This document shows, in pieces, positions 33,601 to 46,941 of a stretch of 64,000 nucleotides of DNA. This DNA is from Sinonovacula constricta (lineage: Eukaryota > Mollusca > Bivalvia > Cardiida > Solecurtidae). The notes beneath the pieces were generated by a model. It made no database searches. It worked only from the letters and a program-made list of their open reading frames with translations, and was not told where the DNA came from. Where the stretch lies: positions 8,219,179-8,283,178 of the forward strand of contig CM017573.1 of assembly GCA_007844125.1 (NCBI GenBank), given 5' to 3'. Position 1 is the first letter of the stretch. The number at the start of each line of letters is the position of its first letter. The position numbers and the translations under genes are program-made.

Positions 33601-36600
33601 AATACATTTCATGGAATGGGAATTATCGCTACTGTTACTCCTGAACTGAAAACTAGAAAAACTATTCCTAGAATTAAAGTTTCAAATGAAGAACTTGTAT
33701 CTCTTGGAAAAATTGAAATATATTTCTACAATCAATCAAACGACAACATGGAAATGCTGAAATTTAAAAAATTGGTGGATTTGGCCAATGTTGAAGAACC
33801 ACTAACAGAAATGGATTTTGTGTTCAAAATTTCCAGGCCACTTGGAATTCAAACACCTTCATGGTCTGGGTTCATGCAAGCAGTTAATGTTGGAAATCAT
33901 CCGGGGCGTTCCTCTGTGCTACTGCTTCCAATGATTGACATGAACCCAAGTGACATCACATGTGTATACTCGACGCTTCATTTTGTGGTGAGACAGTCAA
34001 AATTGATGAACTGCAAAGCAATACTGACTTTTGACCAGCCATTATATTGGAAAGCCTTGAATATTGTAACAAATGAACCATCAACAAGTGAAGTCAAGTC
34101 AGTAGTGTTGCGGCTTGGACCTTTTCATACAGAGATGAGCTTTTTGGGATGCATTGGAAGAGTGATGGAAAATTCTGGACTTCAGGAGCTTCTTGAAACT
34201 GTGTATGCCCCCAACACTGTAGTTCATATGCTGACTGGAAAAGCGTTTGAAAGAGCTGTGCGTGGCCATTTTCTTGTTGATGATGCTTTGAATTCCATTC
34301 TGATGGATAAACTATTAAACACATCTGATTTATCAGTTGCTGATGAGGACTTAATATTAAATCATACTCAAAGTCTTGATCTCCAAATTACAAAACAAGA
34401 TATAGAACATATCAAGAGTCTAATCTGTAAAGATCTAAGTAAAGAAGTTCCAAGTAAAGACACCGCAGTACAGAAATTGTTGACAGCTTATGAGTCTGTG
34501 AAAACAAATCTGAAGCAGTATGATACTGCCAAGTTGTGGTTGCAGTACATGGAAATGATAGACATCCTAAAACGGTTCATCACAGCTGAAAGGACAGGGA
34601 ATTGGACACTTCATCTGAAAGCCTTGCAGCAGATGTTACCATATTTTGCAGCTGCTGGGCATAATCTATACTTGAAGTCTGGCTACATGTACCTCCAACA
34701 GATGCAAGAACTGTCAGACACAAATCCAAACGTTTACCGAGCATTTAGTAATGGCCTTCATGTTGTCAGAAGGAGCGATAGATTTTGGGCAGGATTGTCT
34801 ACAGATCTCATCATTGAGCAAGTTCTGATGCGTAGTGTAAAATCTGTAGGTGGTTTAACAAGAGGTCGTGGAATAACAGAAGCACAGAGAGCGCAGTGGA
34901 TTCTAGCAATGCCAGCTACATCAGATGTCAACTATGCGATGCAAGAGTTCACAGAATGTAGACACGAAACAAGCGACCAGCATAAAGATTGTTATGAATC
35001 TAGAAAACAGAGGGACACACAAGACAGGCAAACGTTTGTTGAATTTCTAAGAGACAGGAGTCCATTCGTTGAAGAAGTATGTTTGAGAAACATTGAAACA
35101 GGGATGACTGCAGACCCTTCAGTAAATGCTCAGTATGCAGAAGATATTGGCAAAAGCATCGTTTCTGAAATGATAGACAAAAATGTTTTACATTTTACGT
35201 TTAAAAGAACTAATCAGATAAAAACGCTTGGCACTGAAGGCAACCTTAAAGTCAATGGAGAAGAAATAAACATAGACCCCCAGCTATTATTTCAGAGATT
35301 TATCACTGTAACAGATAACTCCGTAGATGATATAGAAGAAGTATTTAGACATGAACTGTCTGCAAATCCATCTTCATTGTTTGATTCATCTGGACTCATG
35401 CGTGAAGCTCAGAAGCCCCAGTTGGCAGTTGCATTGTGGGAGCAAGGGAACTGTGGGGCAAATCAATTAAATCATGAAAATCTTCAGTATGTTTTAGATG
35501 GTGGATCACTGATCCAGCGAATGCCTTGGGATTATGGTTGCACTTATGAAAGTATTTGTAAAAAATATGTTGATTTTGTTGAAAAACATTATGGAAAAGC
35601 GTATATAGTATTTGACGGCTACCGTTATGAAACTTCAACAAAGGAAGTAACCCATGAAAGACGAACAAAAGGAAAGACAGGCATCAAGATCAATTTTGAT
35701 GGTAATTCCAGCTTCAAGTCTAAAAAGGATGTGGTTTTATCAAACAGGAACAACAAACAACGATTTATTGATATGTTGGGGACAAGTCTAGAAGAGAATG
35801 GTTGTCATGTTTTGCATGCAGACGCAGATGCTGATACTCTTATTGTCCAGACAGCCATTACATCAGCTCAAGAACGTCCAACAGCAGTCATCGGCGAGGA
35901 CACTGATCTCCTTGTGCTTCTTTGCTACCATGCACATAAAGATTTAAATAAATTGTACTTGACTTCTGAAACGAAACAGAATTTGAAGACAAATAAAATC
36001 TGGGATATATTACAAACACAAAACACTATTGGCAGAGAAATTTGTCATCTTCTTCCCTTTATCCATGCATTTTCTGGTTGTGATACCACATCAAGGATTT
36101 ACGGTATTGGGAAAGGTACATTTTTCAAAAAGACATTAACTGATGTTTATCTTCGACAACAAGCATCAGCCTTTCTTAGAAGCCATTCTATTCATGAAGA
36201 AGTTGAAAAGGCCGGTACAGAGATCTTCAAGCTAGTGTTTAATGGTAAAAAACAGGAAAGTTTGAACCATCTGCGCTTGAGAAAATTTGTAATGAAAGCC
36301 AATACTGGATCGACTTGTGTTCAAGTGCAGTGCCTTCCTCCAACTGAAGCAGCAGCAAGATTTCACAGTTTCCGTGTATATCTACAGGTTCAGACATGGA
36401 TTGGAAAAGAACTTAATCCTGTTGAATGGGGTTGGTGTTTGAAAGGGAATAAACTGATTCCAGTGAAGACAGATCGAGCAGCAGCTCCTGCTAGGTTATT
36501 GAAAGTAATAAGATGTAGCTGTAAAGTAAACTGTGAATCCAGAAGATGTACCTGTAAAAAACATGGGCTCCAGTGTTCTTATGCTTGTGGTGAATGCAGG

Positions 36601-36654
36601 GGAATTGATTGTAGCAACAAATCTGAATCTTTACTTGGAGACTTAAATAATTAA
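30657..36654 (+). CDS. Large PIN/FEN-like protein with paired zinc fingers and C-terminal CXC cluster (3 exons)
   Basis: Exons 30657-30667 (MATS start, donor GTAAGT), 31949-32052 and 32387-36654 join in phase to give about 1460 residues with no stop. Two zinc modules lie at the N-terminus: C9-x2-C12 with H51-x2-C54, and C93-x2-C96 with H156-x2-C159. A long central region has no known motif and carries a poly-Asn run. Near 1110-1275 come VFDGYRYETSTK, HADADADTL, VIGEDTDLLVLL and SGCDTTSR; these clustered acidic residues (about D1115, D1184, D1210, D1271) recall PIN/FEN 5'-nucleases. The C-terminus (about 1415-1447) is RCSCKVNC, CTCKKHGLQC, CGECRG, similar to tesmin/TSO1 CXC repeats. Related multicopy proteins occur in marine invertebrates. 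Nuclease or DNA-binding activity is inferred, not shown. An ATTAAA lies near 37017. Confidence 0.85.
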
Positions 36655-38419
36655 ACATATTACTGCTGAATTTGCTAAATATGCTGTATTGGGTATAGGG
36701 AAAATTGATGGTTTCATTAATAAGACAATTAAGCAAATTTCAGCTGTTGGAGGCATCATTGCAATCAGTATCATATGTTTATTAACAAGATATTTAGACT
36801 TAAAATGTATGTGAGGTAATGTTTTGTAAATAATGAATTGCTTTTGGCAACTACATGTATGCCTTCTTTAAATCAGATATGTGTATTGTTGGCAGTTTCA
36901 CATAATTTTCATTATCATTGTAAAGTGGGTGGGGTAATTTTACAGGGAAAGAAAACAATTTTTCACCTGCATTATATTGATAATATATTTTGTACACATA
37001 ATATACATGCCAACATATTAAATTGTGTTCTATAACTAAGAAAAGAGATTTGTTTTGAAAATGTGTCTGCATATTTGTTTTTGTTTTTTAACTACTGAAA
37101 TTTTACCTGTGTTCTGTTTCTTCTAATGGGTATGAATAATTCTTCATCAAATTTTATAGATGCGCATTAAATATTCTTGAGGACTTTTTTCCTGTAATGC
37201 ATGGACATCTATATAATCAAAAAATCATAAGCTCGCTTCTGTTGGAATTTGTTTAAGGTTGGTCATGTATTTCGGCTAAATTGCCTGGACTATCCGAATT
37301 TCTTGAAATATATTGCTCCACCGTGCCGGTACACATGACAGTGTACTTTATGGCGTAGTGAATTTCAAAGGTGTTTATTTTGTGTAAATCGACTGCCACA
37401 ACGATAGATTTTTTATATACATTTCAACACCACTATTACTATTTATTAACGAATTTGTAAAACGTACAAGTTGTATAGAATCAAGTCCTCTACGCCTTAT
37501 AAGTTATAGTCGGCCAATATCATTAATAGTTATGGCGTTGGGTAATAATTAGTTAGGTTTAAGGTAACTTAGATTTGGGTATATATTCCTACTTTTGCTT
37601 CACAATAATGATTTAATCCAGCAATTAATAAATTTCTTGTCATAATTCGTTTTTTTCCATATGTACCTGTGTTCTAGTATTGACTAAACCAAGTTGGCTA
37701 TTCAAAGATTGTTTTTATTTCATTGATAGAAAGCTTGAATTTATGCAACTTAGACAGATGAAATTATGTCATTGAAAGTAAGAAAGTGAATATAAGCGAT
37801 TGCTCATGATATTAGATATTTTAAGATCATTCAATAAGAAATTAAAGGTTTTGTGTTCACATCTAAGTTTAAAGGTTAATGGTCCTGCCTTACAGTTAGT
37901 CTTACTTTTTAAAGTTTTCTGAAGTTCTTTCACTGGTACAGTGTTAAGTTGTTTTTTTAGCGCAGCATGTGATGCTCAAGTTTCTTGTTAACCTAATATC
38001 TGATAAAAATGTGTAAAAGTAACTGTTGGTTGGTTTCACGACAACAAATTTATTTTATGTCTTTTTAAGCCTAACAATTTGAATATTTTAATTAGAATTT
38101 GTTCACTGGGTATTCTCAATTTCGAAATAAGGAAATCTCGTGCAATCGCGAGAAAAACAGAAAAACTATGCCTGGTAGGCTCATTTATTTTGAACAGGCA
38201 TTAACCAACCAGACAGCCCTCTTTTATTAAAGTTACTTTGATTTTAAATAAAGTTAATTGTTTACATGAAACTCTCTGATAAAAAAAAATCTGTTTGTTG
38301 CTGAAGAAGAAAAAATGTTAATATTTATGTATTCCTTGAGTAGATCTAATCTGATATAATTTTGTGGTTGACTAAAAAAAACTCCGCGACACATACTAGT
38401 GAACATTGGAGCTGGAGTC
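36655..38419. other. 3' flank and intergenic DNA, nothing else recognised
   Basis: Probably begins with the 3' UTR of the preceding gene. AT-rich with no supported coding exon or clear repeat up to the gypsy target site. Confidence 0.5.
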
Positions 38420-38423
38420 TGTC

Positions 38424-38972
38424 TGTTAACCGGGATTTTATAAAAATAACAGTTCCGGTGCAGGTTCAATAGTTTCTTTATTTCACGTCAAGATTATCAT
38501 TTTTATTAACTGAGGTTATATAAAGCCAACAACAAATTTACAATAAAACCTCACTAGAAATAAACACACCAAACCGGGCAGCAGTTATTAAAGTACCGGT
38601 AAACTAGATTTAAAAATTTAAATCTCTAGCAAAGCATATGCTACATTACTGGTCGAAGACCTAGCCCAAAGTGAAGTTTAATTAAGATGTTAGTTCTGAG
38701 ACTGAAAAGAAGTATGCATGCTGATTGGTTAGTATTTTTAGATTGTTATGATCTGTTTAGAAAGATAATTTACCAAACCAGTTCTACCACACTACTCACT
38801 TAAGAAAGTACAGGCAAGGCACAGTGGACAGAGACTGGACACACCAGACTGGACACACATTACTAGACAAAACATATCTGACCACTCACACTAAAGGGTT
38901 GCTAACTAGGACAAACAGATACATGATAAAAATAGTAATAATAATAATAATGATAATAAAGCCTGGGTAACA
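38424..38972 (-). repeat. 3' LTR of gypsy element
   Basis: 549 bp, matched to 46389-46936. It contains an ATAATAATAATGATAATA tract near its right end and a TATATAAAG box near 38517. Confidence 0.93.
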
Positions 38973-39396
38973 TACTCCCTCCCAGGAGGTAAATGACTCC
39001 TGGCATTTCAACCTCAATTATCAGGATTCATTACTATTAGTAGCAACATCCTTCACATATACTTGGCTTGATAACTGGAAAAACCACAAAAATGATTGGC
39101 CTGCTTTTAACAAACCTAACAGTACTATAAAGTCAAAGCAATTTAATTCACATTTCTGCCAAAACCACAGAAACAAATAAATTCATAACTGCAAATAATC
39201 AAGCAGTATACTGTCACTGAAACATTTGATACAAAATATATCTGGGCATAGTATAATACAGTGAACAGCTTAGAAATAATATCCTTCCATTTTATGACCC
39301 AATCATAATACTGGTAATGGTAATAAAACTATACAAATGTGATCAACACTATCACTGAAAGTAATTTAGTAAAAAAATTAAAAATCATAACTACAT

Positions 39397-41330
39397 TCAA
39401 ACAAAATATTCAGTTTCATCAACCGAATTAACTGGTTTTGGTGTAGTCACTAACTGACAAATCCACTGACCAAACCGATCAGGTGGCTTACGGACTCTGG
39501 TTGAGCAAAGCTGAACTGATTTTTCAGGTGAAGAAATTATTGGATTCAGAACTCTATGATTTATATCTGGAGTTTGTTCTGTTCTGGTCGGTGATGCATC
39601 ATCTACCGGACCAGAGTGTTGGACTGCTTGATTGCTAGGGAGGTTATGAGTTTGATCCTTGAGAGACCGTGAGGGTGAATGAGTGCGATCAGCAGCGAAT
39701 TCAACCGAACCACATGTAATATCACTACTGACATTGTCAGTAGACAGGGTAGGATTAGAGCAACCCCTGTTGTGGTTACACAACCAACGTCTCTGAGGAA
39801 TAACATAAACCCCTGAGCTTAAGCTAGAATCAGAATCAGACTCTGGTTCTACGTGAGAACAACTCTCATGCTTTCTCCTAGGTCTAGTTTCTTCATGAAG
39901 TACAGGCGGGGCTGGATCAGGTGGCAGGGCATTGAACTGCAACAACATGTTGCGGTGCAAGGTTCGAATCTTGCCCTGTCCATCCTCCAGTTGCACATCA
40001 TAAACTGGGATTTCTTGGTTGGGTATAGCAACAATCACATAGGGTTGTTCTTCCCACCTATCTGCTAGCTTATGCTTTCCCTTGTGGCCAACAGAAAGAA
40101 CTAACACTCGGTCACCAACCTCAAGCAAAGATGCCTTGGCCCGCCGATCGTAGTACAACTTTCCTTTAGCTTCTTGTTTTGCAGATTCATCAGCTGCCAA
40201 CTTGTAAGCATATTGCAATCTGCTTTTAAGTTTTAAAGCATAAGTTTGTGGATCAGTGTGATTCATTTTAGAACCAGTGCCAAGATAAGCATCAATAGCA
40301 AGCCTGGGATGCCAACCAAACATAAGGTAATGGGGAGAGAACCCAGTTGCATCACTTATTGTAGCATTGTATGCTTGAACAAGAGGACCTATGTTAAGTT
40401 TTCTAATCAGCTTTTTTGGTCAACTTCTAGAGTTCCGAGCATTTTCAAAAGTGTCTGATTGAAACGTTCAGATGGGTTAGACTGAGCATGGTACGGTGTA
40501 GTAAGCGTTTTTGCAGTGCCAGCTAGCTTGCAAAGCTCACGAATAACCTTACTTTCGAAATTCCTGCCTTGGTCACTGTGCAATTTTTCAGGAAAGGAGT
40601 AATATCTGAAAAAGTGATCGTACAGTGCTTTAGCAGTGGTTTGCGCGGTTTGGTTTCTACAGGGCACTGCCTGAGCATACCTGGTGAAGTGTTCTGTTAT
40701 GACCAGTACATGTTCGAAACCACCCTTAGACATTTCTAATGGTAGAAAGTCTGTGCAAACCAGCTCCATTGGTCTAAAAGTTTTGATGTTGACCAATTCT
40801 GTTGTTTGAATAGGAGTTTTCCTCCGTATGCAACGTCCACATGTTTCCACCTTGGCACTGACATCTTTTTCAAGACCAGGCCAGTAGAAACGTTGTCTAG
40901 CCAACCATAGTGTCTTTTCTTTGCCAGGATGCCCTACATCCTCATGTACCCCTTTCAGTGCAAGTTTGCGATAGGACACTGGCAAAACTAATTGTTTGCA
41001 TGGCTGACCATCTTGTGTAGCGGTCTTGTACAGCACTCCAGACTCAACAGTGAGGCGGTTCCATTCCCTAAGAAATCGCTGTACCTGCCAAGGCTCACGT
41101 CTGAACTCTCCCTCCCTGGGGCGACGACCACTACCAAGACGTTTTGAAACCCTAGCTATCACTTTGTCTTGTGCTTGCTCTACTTTCCAGTTGACCTTCT
41201 GAAAGTTATCATACTGATTCTCAACCTCCTCGGCCGAAGGAGGCAGACAACCAGCTGACACACACGTGACCAAGGGCACGTTAGCTGTAGCGGCTGTAAA
41301 AATAGCCTTTATGGTCTCTGGAAATACCAC
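39397..41330 (-). pseudogene. Gypsy integrase
   Basis: Two frames (40407-41330, then 39397-40323) carry the integrase. The first holds an H2C2 finger (HEDVGHPGKEKT, CGRCIRRKT) and the core with VCTDFLPL, HSDQGRNFES and NPSERFNQ (catalytic D, D, E). The second holds the C-terminal part with VGDRVLVLSVG and a Pro/Ser-rich tail. The frame changes just after the core near 40410. There is no chromodomain. The product would insert element DNA; this copy is split and cannot make it as one chain. Confidence 0.92.
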
Positions 41331-42903
41331 GGGTATGCTGACAGGCTATCAGCATCCGCATTCAACTTTCCTGCCCTGTACTTAAGGGTGAAATTGAAAC
41401 TAGCTAATGATGCTACCCAACGATGACTAGTTGCATCTACCTTAGCAGTGGTAAGCACGTACGTGAGTGGGTTGTTGTCTGTAACTACCTCAAAATAGTT
41501 ACCCCAGAGATAGTCATTGAATTTCTTTGTGACAGCCCACTTCAACGCAAGAAATACAAGCTTGTGAGCTGAGTAATTTCTTTCACTGGGTCTCAAACTT
41601 CGACTGGCATACGCGATAACGCGTTCTGTGCCATCATCCTGCTTCTGATAGAGGACTGCTCCAAAACCAGTGCCAGAACTATCAGTGTGCAGAATAAATT
41701 GTTTTGTATCGTCGGCAAAGGCTAAGACCAGTGCATTGGTCAAATTATCGACAAGAGTATCGAAAGCTGTTTGTTGGTCTGAAGCCCAAATCCACTTTGT
41801 AGGACTTTTCCGACGTTTCTTTGACTTCTTAACCACTTTACCATTGAGACAATGACCTTCAAGCAATCTGTTCAAAGGCTTAACTATGATTGCATAGTTT
41901 TCCACAAAGCGCCGATAGTACCCAGAAAAACCAAGGAACTGACGTAAATCCTTAATATTTTTAGGCACTTGCCACTTCTTAATGGCTGATGTCTTCTCTG
42001 GATCTGTGTGGATACCAGCAGAAGATCTGGTATGTCCCAGATATGATACTGGTGACATGAAAAGTTCATACTTTGAGGGTTTTAACTTGAGACCATGTTC
42101 TGACAACTTAGAAAACACAGCTTCTAATCGCCTGACATGTTCATCCAAGTTTGAGAAAATGAGGATATCGTCTATGAACACAAGACATTCCTGCAGTTGT
42201 AGATCACCCATTGTACGTTCAGCCAAACGCTGAAATGTGGCACAAGCATTAGTAAGTCCAAAACCCATGCGAGTCCATTCATAGAAACCCATGTTTCCGA
42301 CTGAAAATGCTGTGTACGGGATGCTTTTTCCTCCATTTTCACATTCCAGTAACCAGATCTTAGGTCAAGTTTTGAAAACATAGTAGAGCCAACTAGAGAG
42401 TCAACGATATCATCGAACCTAGGAAGCATATAGGCATCCTTCCTGGTTCTTGAATTCAGCAGTCTCCAGTCAATGCAGAAGTGAAGGCTGCCGTCTCGCT
42501 TTCTCTCTAAAACTACATTACTGGAATAGGGACTGTCTGACTCCCTAATCACTCCTGCATCAAGGATCTGTCTAATGTGTTGACGTACCTCCTCATACAT
42601 GCTTGGGGGTATTTTCCTGTATGGTTGTTTAAAAGGCCTGTCATCCTCTAACACAATCTTGTGCTCGAGAAGATCAGTGCAACCAATGTCTGTAAGCCCA
42701 GTAGAAAACACATGTTTCCAGTTGCCTAAAACCTGATGAACCCTAAGGAGCTGCTCAGGTGTGAGGTTATCTATAAATATTTTCACACCCAAATCATTGC
42801 TTTCAGCATCCTTGGACTTTGAGTTAGGCAACTCTGAGGCTAAACTGTCAATCACATCAACTTCTGTGAGTTTGCAAACAGTAGTTTTTGGGTGTATTGT
42901 CAA
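41309..42903 (-). pseudogene. Gypsy reverse transcriptase and RNase H
   Basis: Frame 42172-42903 holds the RT start (DAGVIRESDSPYSSNVV, FSKLDLRSGYWN with the first catalytic Asp). Frame 41309-42292 continues with FGLTNACATFQ, VFIDDILIFS (the catalytic DD pair), the thumb, and RNase H starting LHTDSSGTGFGAVLYQK. The two frames overlap near 42172-42292, where a frame change lies. A further change near 41310-41330 separates RNase H from integrase. Confidence 0.93.
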
Positions 42904-43691
42904 TGGCAGACGTTGACAACAATTCTGGCAAAAGATCCAGATTGCTTCATCTTAACAAGCCTTGGACAAACAATGTAACCTGGCGTGCCACTGTCTGGAT
43001 TCTTCATCACAACATAGGATATACCATGAGCAACATTTCTGACAACACATGTTTGTAAGATTTGTTGCCAAAGTGTAGCAGAAATGGACTGGCATGTCAA
43101 ACTGTTGACCGCAGTTTTCCATTCTAATGGCAAATCTGATGGATCAAACTTATCTCTAAATTGTCTAATTACATTGGTTCCTATGATAACCGGACATGAT
43201 TGTGAGAATCGGTTATCTGGAGTCACTAAAATTGGAACATTTACATTAAAATCAGAAAACAGAACTGATATATTGCACTCTATGTATCCAATATAGTCCA
43301 GTTTTGCTCCATCTGCAAATGAAATTTCTAAACCTAACATGTTCAGTGGTAGTACTTTTGGATGCTCTGTAAAAGTATGTAGAGAACTTTCGTTTATGAC
43401 TGAAACCATGGAACCGGTATCAATCAAACAAACAAATTCTCTGTTGTTAATTACTACCCTACTCTGGTTCGAATCTCCAACTAACCTTGAAATTAAGTCA
43501 TTAGCCGGACCTTCGGAGTCACCAACCTTAGTCTGGTCCACAACTGATGTAGTTACTTTTTTGGCTGCCCTCTCCTGCAGAGTAACTGTTACGGTAATAC
43601 CAACCTCCTCTACCTCTACCACTGTTAAAGTGATTTTGGTTGGATTGGTTCCTGGGCTGAGACGTTTGATTTGTTGATGCCTGTTGCCCAA
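42900..43691 (-). pseudogene. Gypsy aspartic protease region
   Basis: Contains VCLIDTGSMVSVINES, the DTGS active-site block of retropepsins, near residue 90, and PVIIGTNVIRQF as the second conserved block. It is in a different frame from both gag and RT. Confidence 0.88.
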
Positions 43692-44544
43692 AACTGTCTA
43701 ACCACTTCAAAATCTGATCTAACTAAGACTCGTACTTGGCTTCTAGTCGCTTTTCTACATCTCCTATCTCTTTATTTAAAGCAACCTCAAGCTTACTGAA
43801 ACGATCATCATTGCTGACACTTACTGGATTCAAGTGTATCTTCTTGCTCAAAGCAGTTTTCTCCAGCATTAACTCTTTCTCTACTATTCTAATTTCTCTA
43901 AGCAAAGAATTGAACTCTGAGATGGAGTCATACTTGTGTCTAGTCTGAGACTTCAACTTCTCATTTGACAATGAAGTCCAGAACTTATGACGCAGCATGT
44001 CATTCTTAGCACTTGCAACTATGTGATTGCTTTGTACTGCTGAATGCAATAGGGTCTCGAGCCTACAAGCAAACGATGTCACTGACTCATCTGGGGACTG
44101 CCTCGCATTAAAAAATTCCTGCATAATCATGCCATGAGTAGAGACGTCACCAAACATGGCATCCAGCTTGCCTACTATGTCGGTGACAGAAGCTGTCTCA
44201 CCCAAAGGAATAATTAAGCGGCGAGCAGCACCCCTTACAGATCTCCTGATGGCTTGCAACAAACAACTCTCTGTAATGTCCGAGTCCCCCATACAACACC
44301 TAATCTCATATCTCCATTCAACGAAACTACACTCACCTCTTTGCAGCGGTTCATCTCCTGAAAATAAAGGGAGTTTCGGAACTATCGGTGCTATATGAAG
44401 AAGATGCGACTCCTCTTGTTCTATTTTCATAAAATGTGTCATACCCCGACCTTTAGGTGCTGGCTTATATGAAGCATCTAAAACCTTCTTTAAAGGTGTA
44501 GATTCACCAACAGGTACAAAATCTTTCATATCTCCTTCTGCCAT
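43528..44544 (-). pseudogene. Gypsy gag (PNMA/retrotrans-gag type)
   Basis: The ATG at 44544 gives MAEGDMKDFVPVGES. The core has LPLFSGDEP, FVEWRYEIRCC and FFNARQSPDESVTSFACRLE, typical of the gag fold shared with paraneoplastic-antigen proteins. A TAG at 43723-43725 interrupts it; the same frame then continues to 43528 with a Gln/Asn/Gly-rich tail. No CCHC knuckle is visible. Confidence 0.85.
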
Positions 44545-46179
44545 GATGATATAAACAAATTCCAAAGAAACTAAACACTAATCAATACCCACAAATTAAA
44601 ACAACTTTTACCTGAAACATTTCAAATAACAAAGTCAAATGAGACCATTCTTGAAAAAGAACAACTGAAATTTTGAAGAGGATTCTCAGGTTGAACATAC
44701 ACGAGCTGAAAATCTGAATGATATCTTATTACCAGATCGATCTTAAAATACAAACAAACCCAATCTCCAGACTTACCAACATCCAATTCTGAATGGAGCG
44801 TTTACTCAATATTCAATACCTTGATATAATACTATTAATATAATATACCACAAACTACCACTGATATCTAAAACACAAATAATAAACACTGAAACATATA
44901 ACATGTAAACACAAAACATAGAAACTTACCTACACTGCAACATATAAAACCTATATTACACACACATACACACAATTGTATAACAAAATGTTAGTAAGGG
45001 TTAAGTGCTAATTAAATAAAGGGTGAAAAGGAAAGGGTAAAATCCACTGAGCTGTTAAGAAAATTTTCTATCTCATAATTAAGCTGAAAAACAAAGTTAA
45101 ATGTAAAATCAAAATAAAGTCACTTATTTGCAAAAAATAATTTCCTTGCAATTAACCACTGCCCCTATAACAAAATGAAATATCTAAATAAACAACAGCA
45201 AAATAAACAATCAAGAACATAAAAACACATTTGAGGCAAAATTATTCAAAATGTATCTCAATACTATATAAAAAACAAATCATGTATGCACAAACTTAAG
45301 TCATAATTCATTGGTACACAAAAATCAAATCTAAATATAATGACAAAAGGTAATTGACAGAGTGAAAAAATCACCTAGGAAAAATACAATAGTCAAGCAA
45401 GAGTTACTATGTTGCCCTTGAATGAATGAAAGTAACAACCAAACAATTTTGAATAAATTGCTTAAATCTACTCTTGTCAAAATTTCTTACTTAAAATAAA
45501 AGTTTAAATTATGTTAACAGAAAAACTTTCAACAAACAAAAATTAGTTTCAACGGAGAAGTTATTCAAATAACCTTAAAAGCTTTAGCTAAATTGGTCAC
45601 ATGTTTACCGATCTAAAAATAGAAACAAGGAAAAACCCAACCGATATTTATCAGGATACATGTGCTTGTAGCAAAAATTCTGATAGGGATGCATGCCTAA
45701 ATTTCACTAGGTAAACACCTCTTTACAGTTCTACTCTACTTCATTTTTTAGCGTAATGCAAAAATCGTTGCTTTCTGTTGAATTTTACATTTAATCTTAT
45801 GAAAAAATTACAATAAAAAGTTAAATATAGCAAATTTATACGATGTTGAATTTTACATTTTAAAACATGACGAAATTACAACAATAAAAAGGTAAACACT
45901 ATAGCAAATTTATACAATTTTCTGTAATATTGGCTAGAAATGATTGTACTTGTAGTACTAAGTAAGTACTTACAGTTTAACACTCAAAACTTGTCACAAA
46001 AATGTCTCTCCAACGAAGAAATCCAACGTTGAATCCAGCGCTGACAGTTTATGGATAGTAACGAAGAGGTTGCAACAAGGTCGACTCCTGAATGGTCAAA
46101 CCGGTTATCAATAATAAAAAAAAACACTTCACTCGCGCACGCTCATGAGCACAAAAAACACTGTGGCCACACACACACA

Positions 46180-46388
46180 ACCTCACTAGCACTGTAGCTT
46201 CTGGTTGTTGGAAGGTTACTTTCTCCAAGTCCAAGGTCCGAAACGCTACCGCTACTCATTTGCTTTCTTATCACCTCGCGCAGAAACTTCTTCCAGGAAC
46301 TACTCAGCAACTCCTCTGGACTCGCTGTAAGGTGGTCCAAGTAAACTGCACTTCTGCCCCGCCCGGTTTGAAAAGCCGGGATCGCCAT
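46180..46388 (-). other. Leader ORF at the 5' LTR junction of the gypsy element
   Basis: An ATG directly adjoining the LTR end opens MAIPAFQTGRGRSAVYLDHL and continues to SDLGLGESNLPTTRSYSASE before a possible donor GTTGTG. The tRNA primer site should lie here, so the coding look may be coincidental. It could also be a spliced leader exon or a captured host exon. Confidence 0.3.
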
Positions 46389-46936
46389 TGTTAACCGGGG
46401 GTTATAAAAATAACAGTTCCGATGCAGGTTCAATAGTTTCTTTATTTCACATCAAGATTATTATTCTTATTAACTGAGGTTATATAAAGCCAACAACAAA
46501 TTTACAATAAAACCTCACTAGAAATAAACACACCAAACCGGGCAGCAGTTATTAAAGTATCGGTATACTAGATTTAAAAATTTAAATCTCTAGCAAATCA
46601 TATGCTACATTACTGGTCGAAGACCTAGCCCAAAGTGAAGTTTAATTAAGATGTTAGTTCTGAGACTGAAAAGAAGTATGCATGCTGATTGGTTAGTATT
46701 TTTAGATTGTTATGATCTGTTTAGAAAGATAATTTACCAAACCCGTTCTACCACACTACTCACTTAAGACAGTACAGACAAGACACAGTGGATAGAGACT
46801 GGACACACCAGACTGGACACACATTACTAGACAAAACATATCTGACCACTCACACTAAAGGGTTGCTAACTAGGACAAACAGATACATGAACAAAATAGT
46901 AATAATAATAATAATGATAATGAAGCCTGGGTAACA
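46389..46936 (-). repeat. 5' LTR of gypsy element
   Basis: 548 bp, paired with 38424-38972. It is bounded by the ATGGCGATCC leader on the element side and TGTC on the outside. Confidence 0.93.
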
Positions 46937-46941
46937 TGTCT

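Larger units (their letters stand above)
38424..46936 (-). mobile_element. Ty3/gypsy LTR retrotransposon, degenerate
   Basis: LTRs 38424-38972 and 46389-46936 start TGTTAACC and end GGGTAACA on the plus strand and are flanked by TGTC (38420-38423 and 46937-46940). Minus-strand order is gag, aspartic protease, RT, RNase H, integrase, which is the gypsy arrangement. A purine tract (CTGGGAGGGAGTA) precedes the 3' LTR. The LTRs differ at roughly twenty positions, so this insertion is older than the BEL element. Several frame changes and stops break the coding region. A long leader (about 1.8 kb) separates the 5' LTR from gag. Confidence 0.95.
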
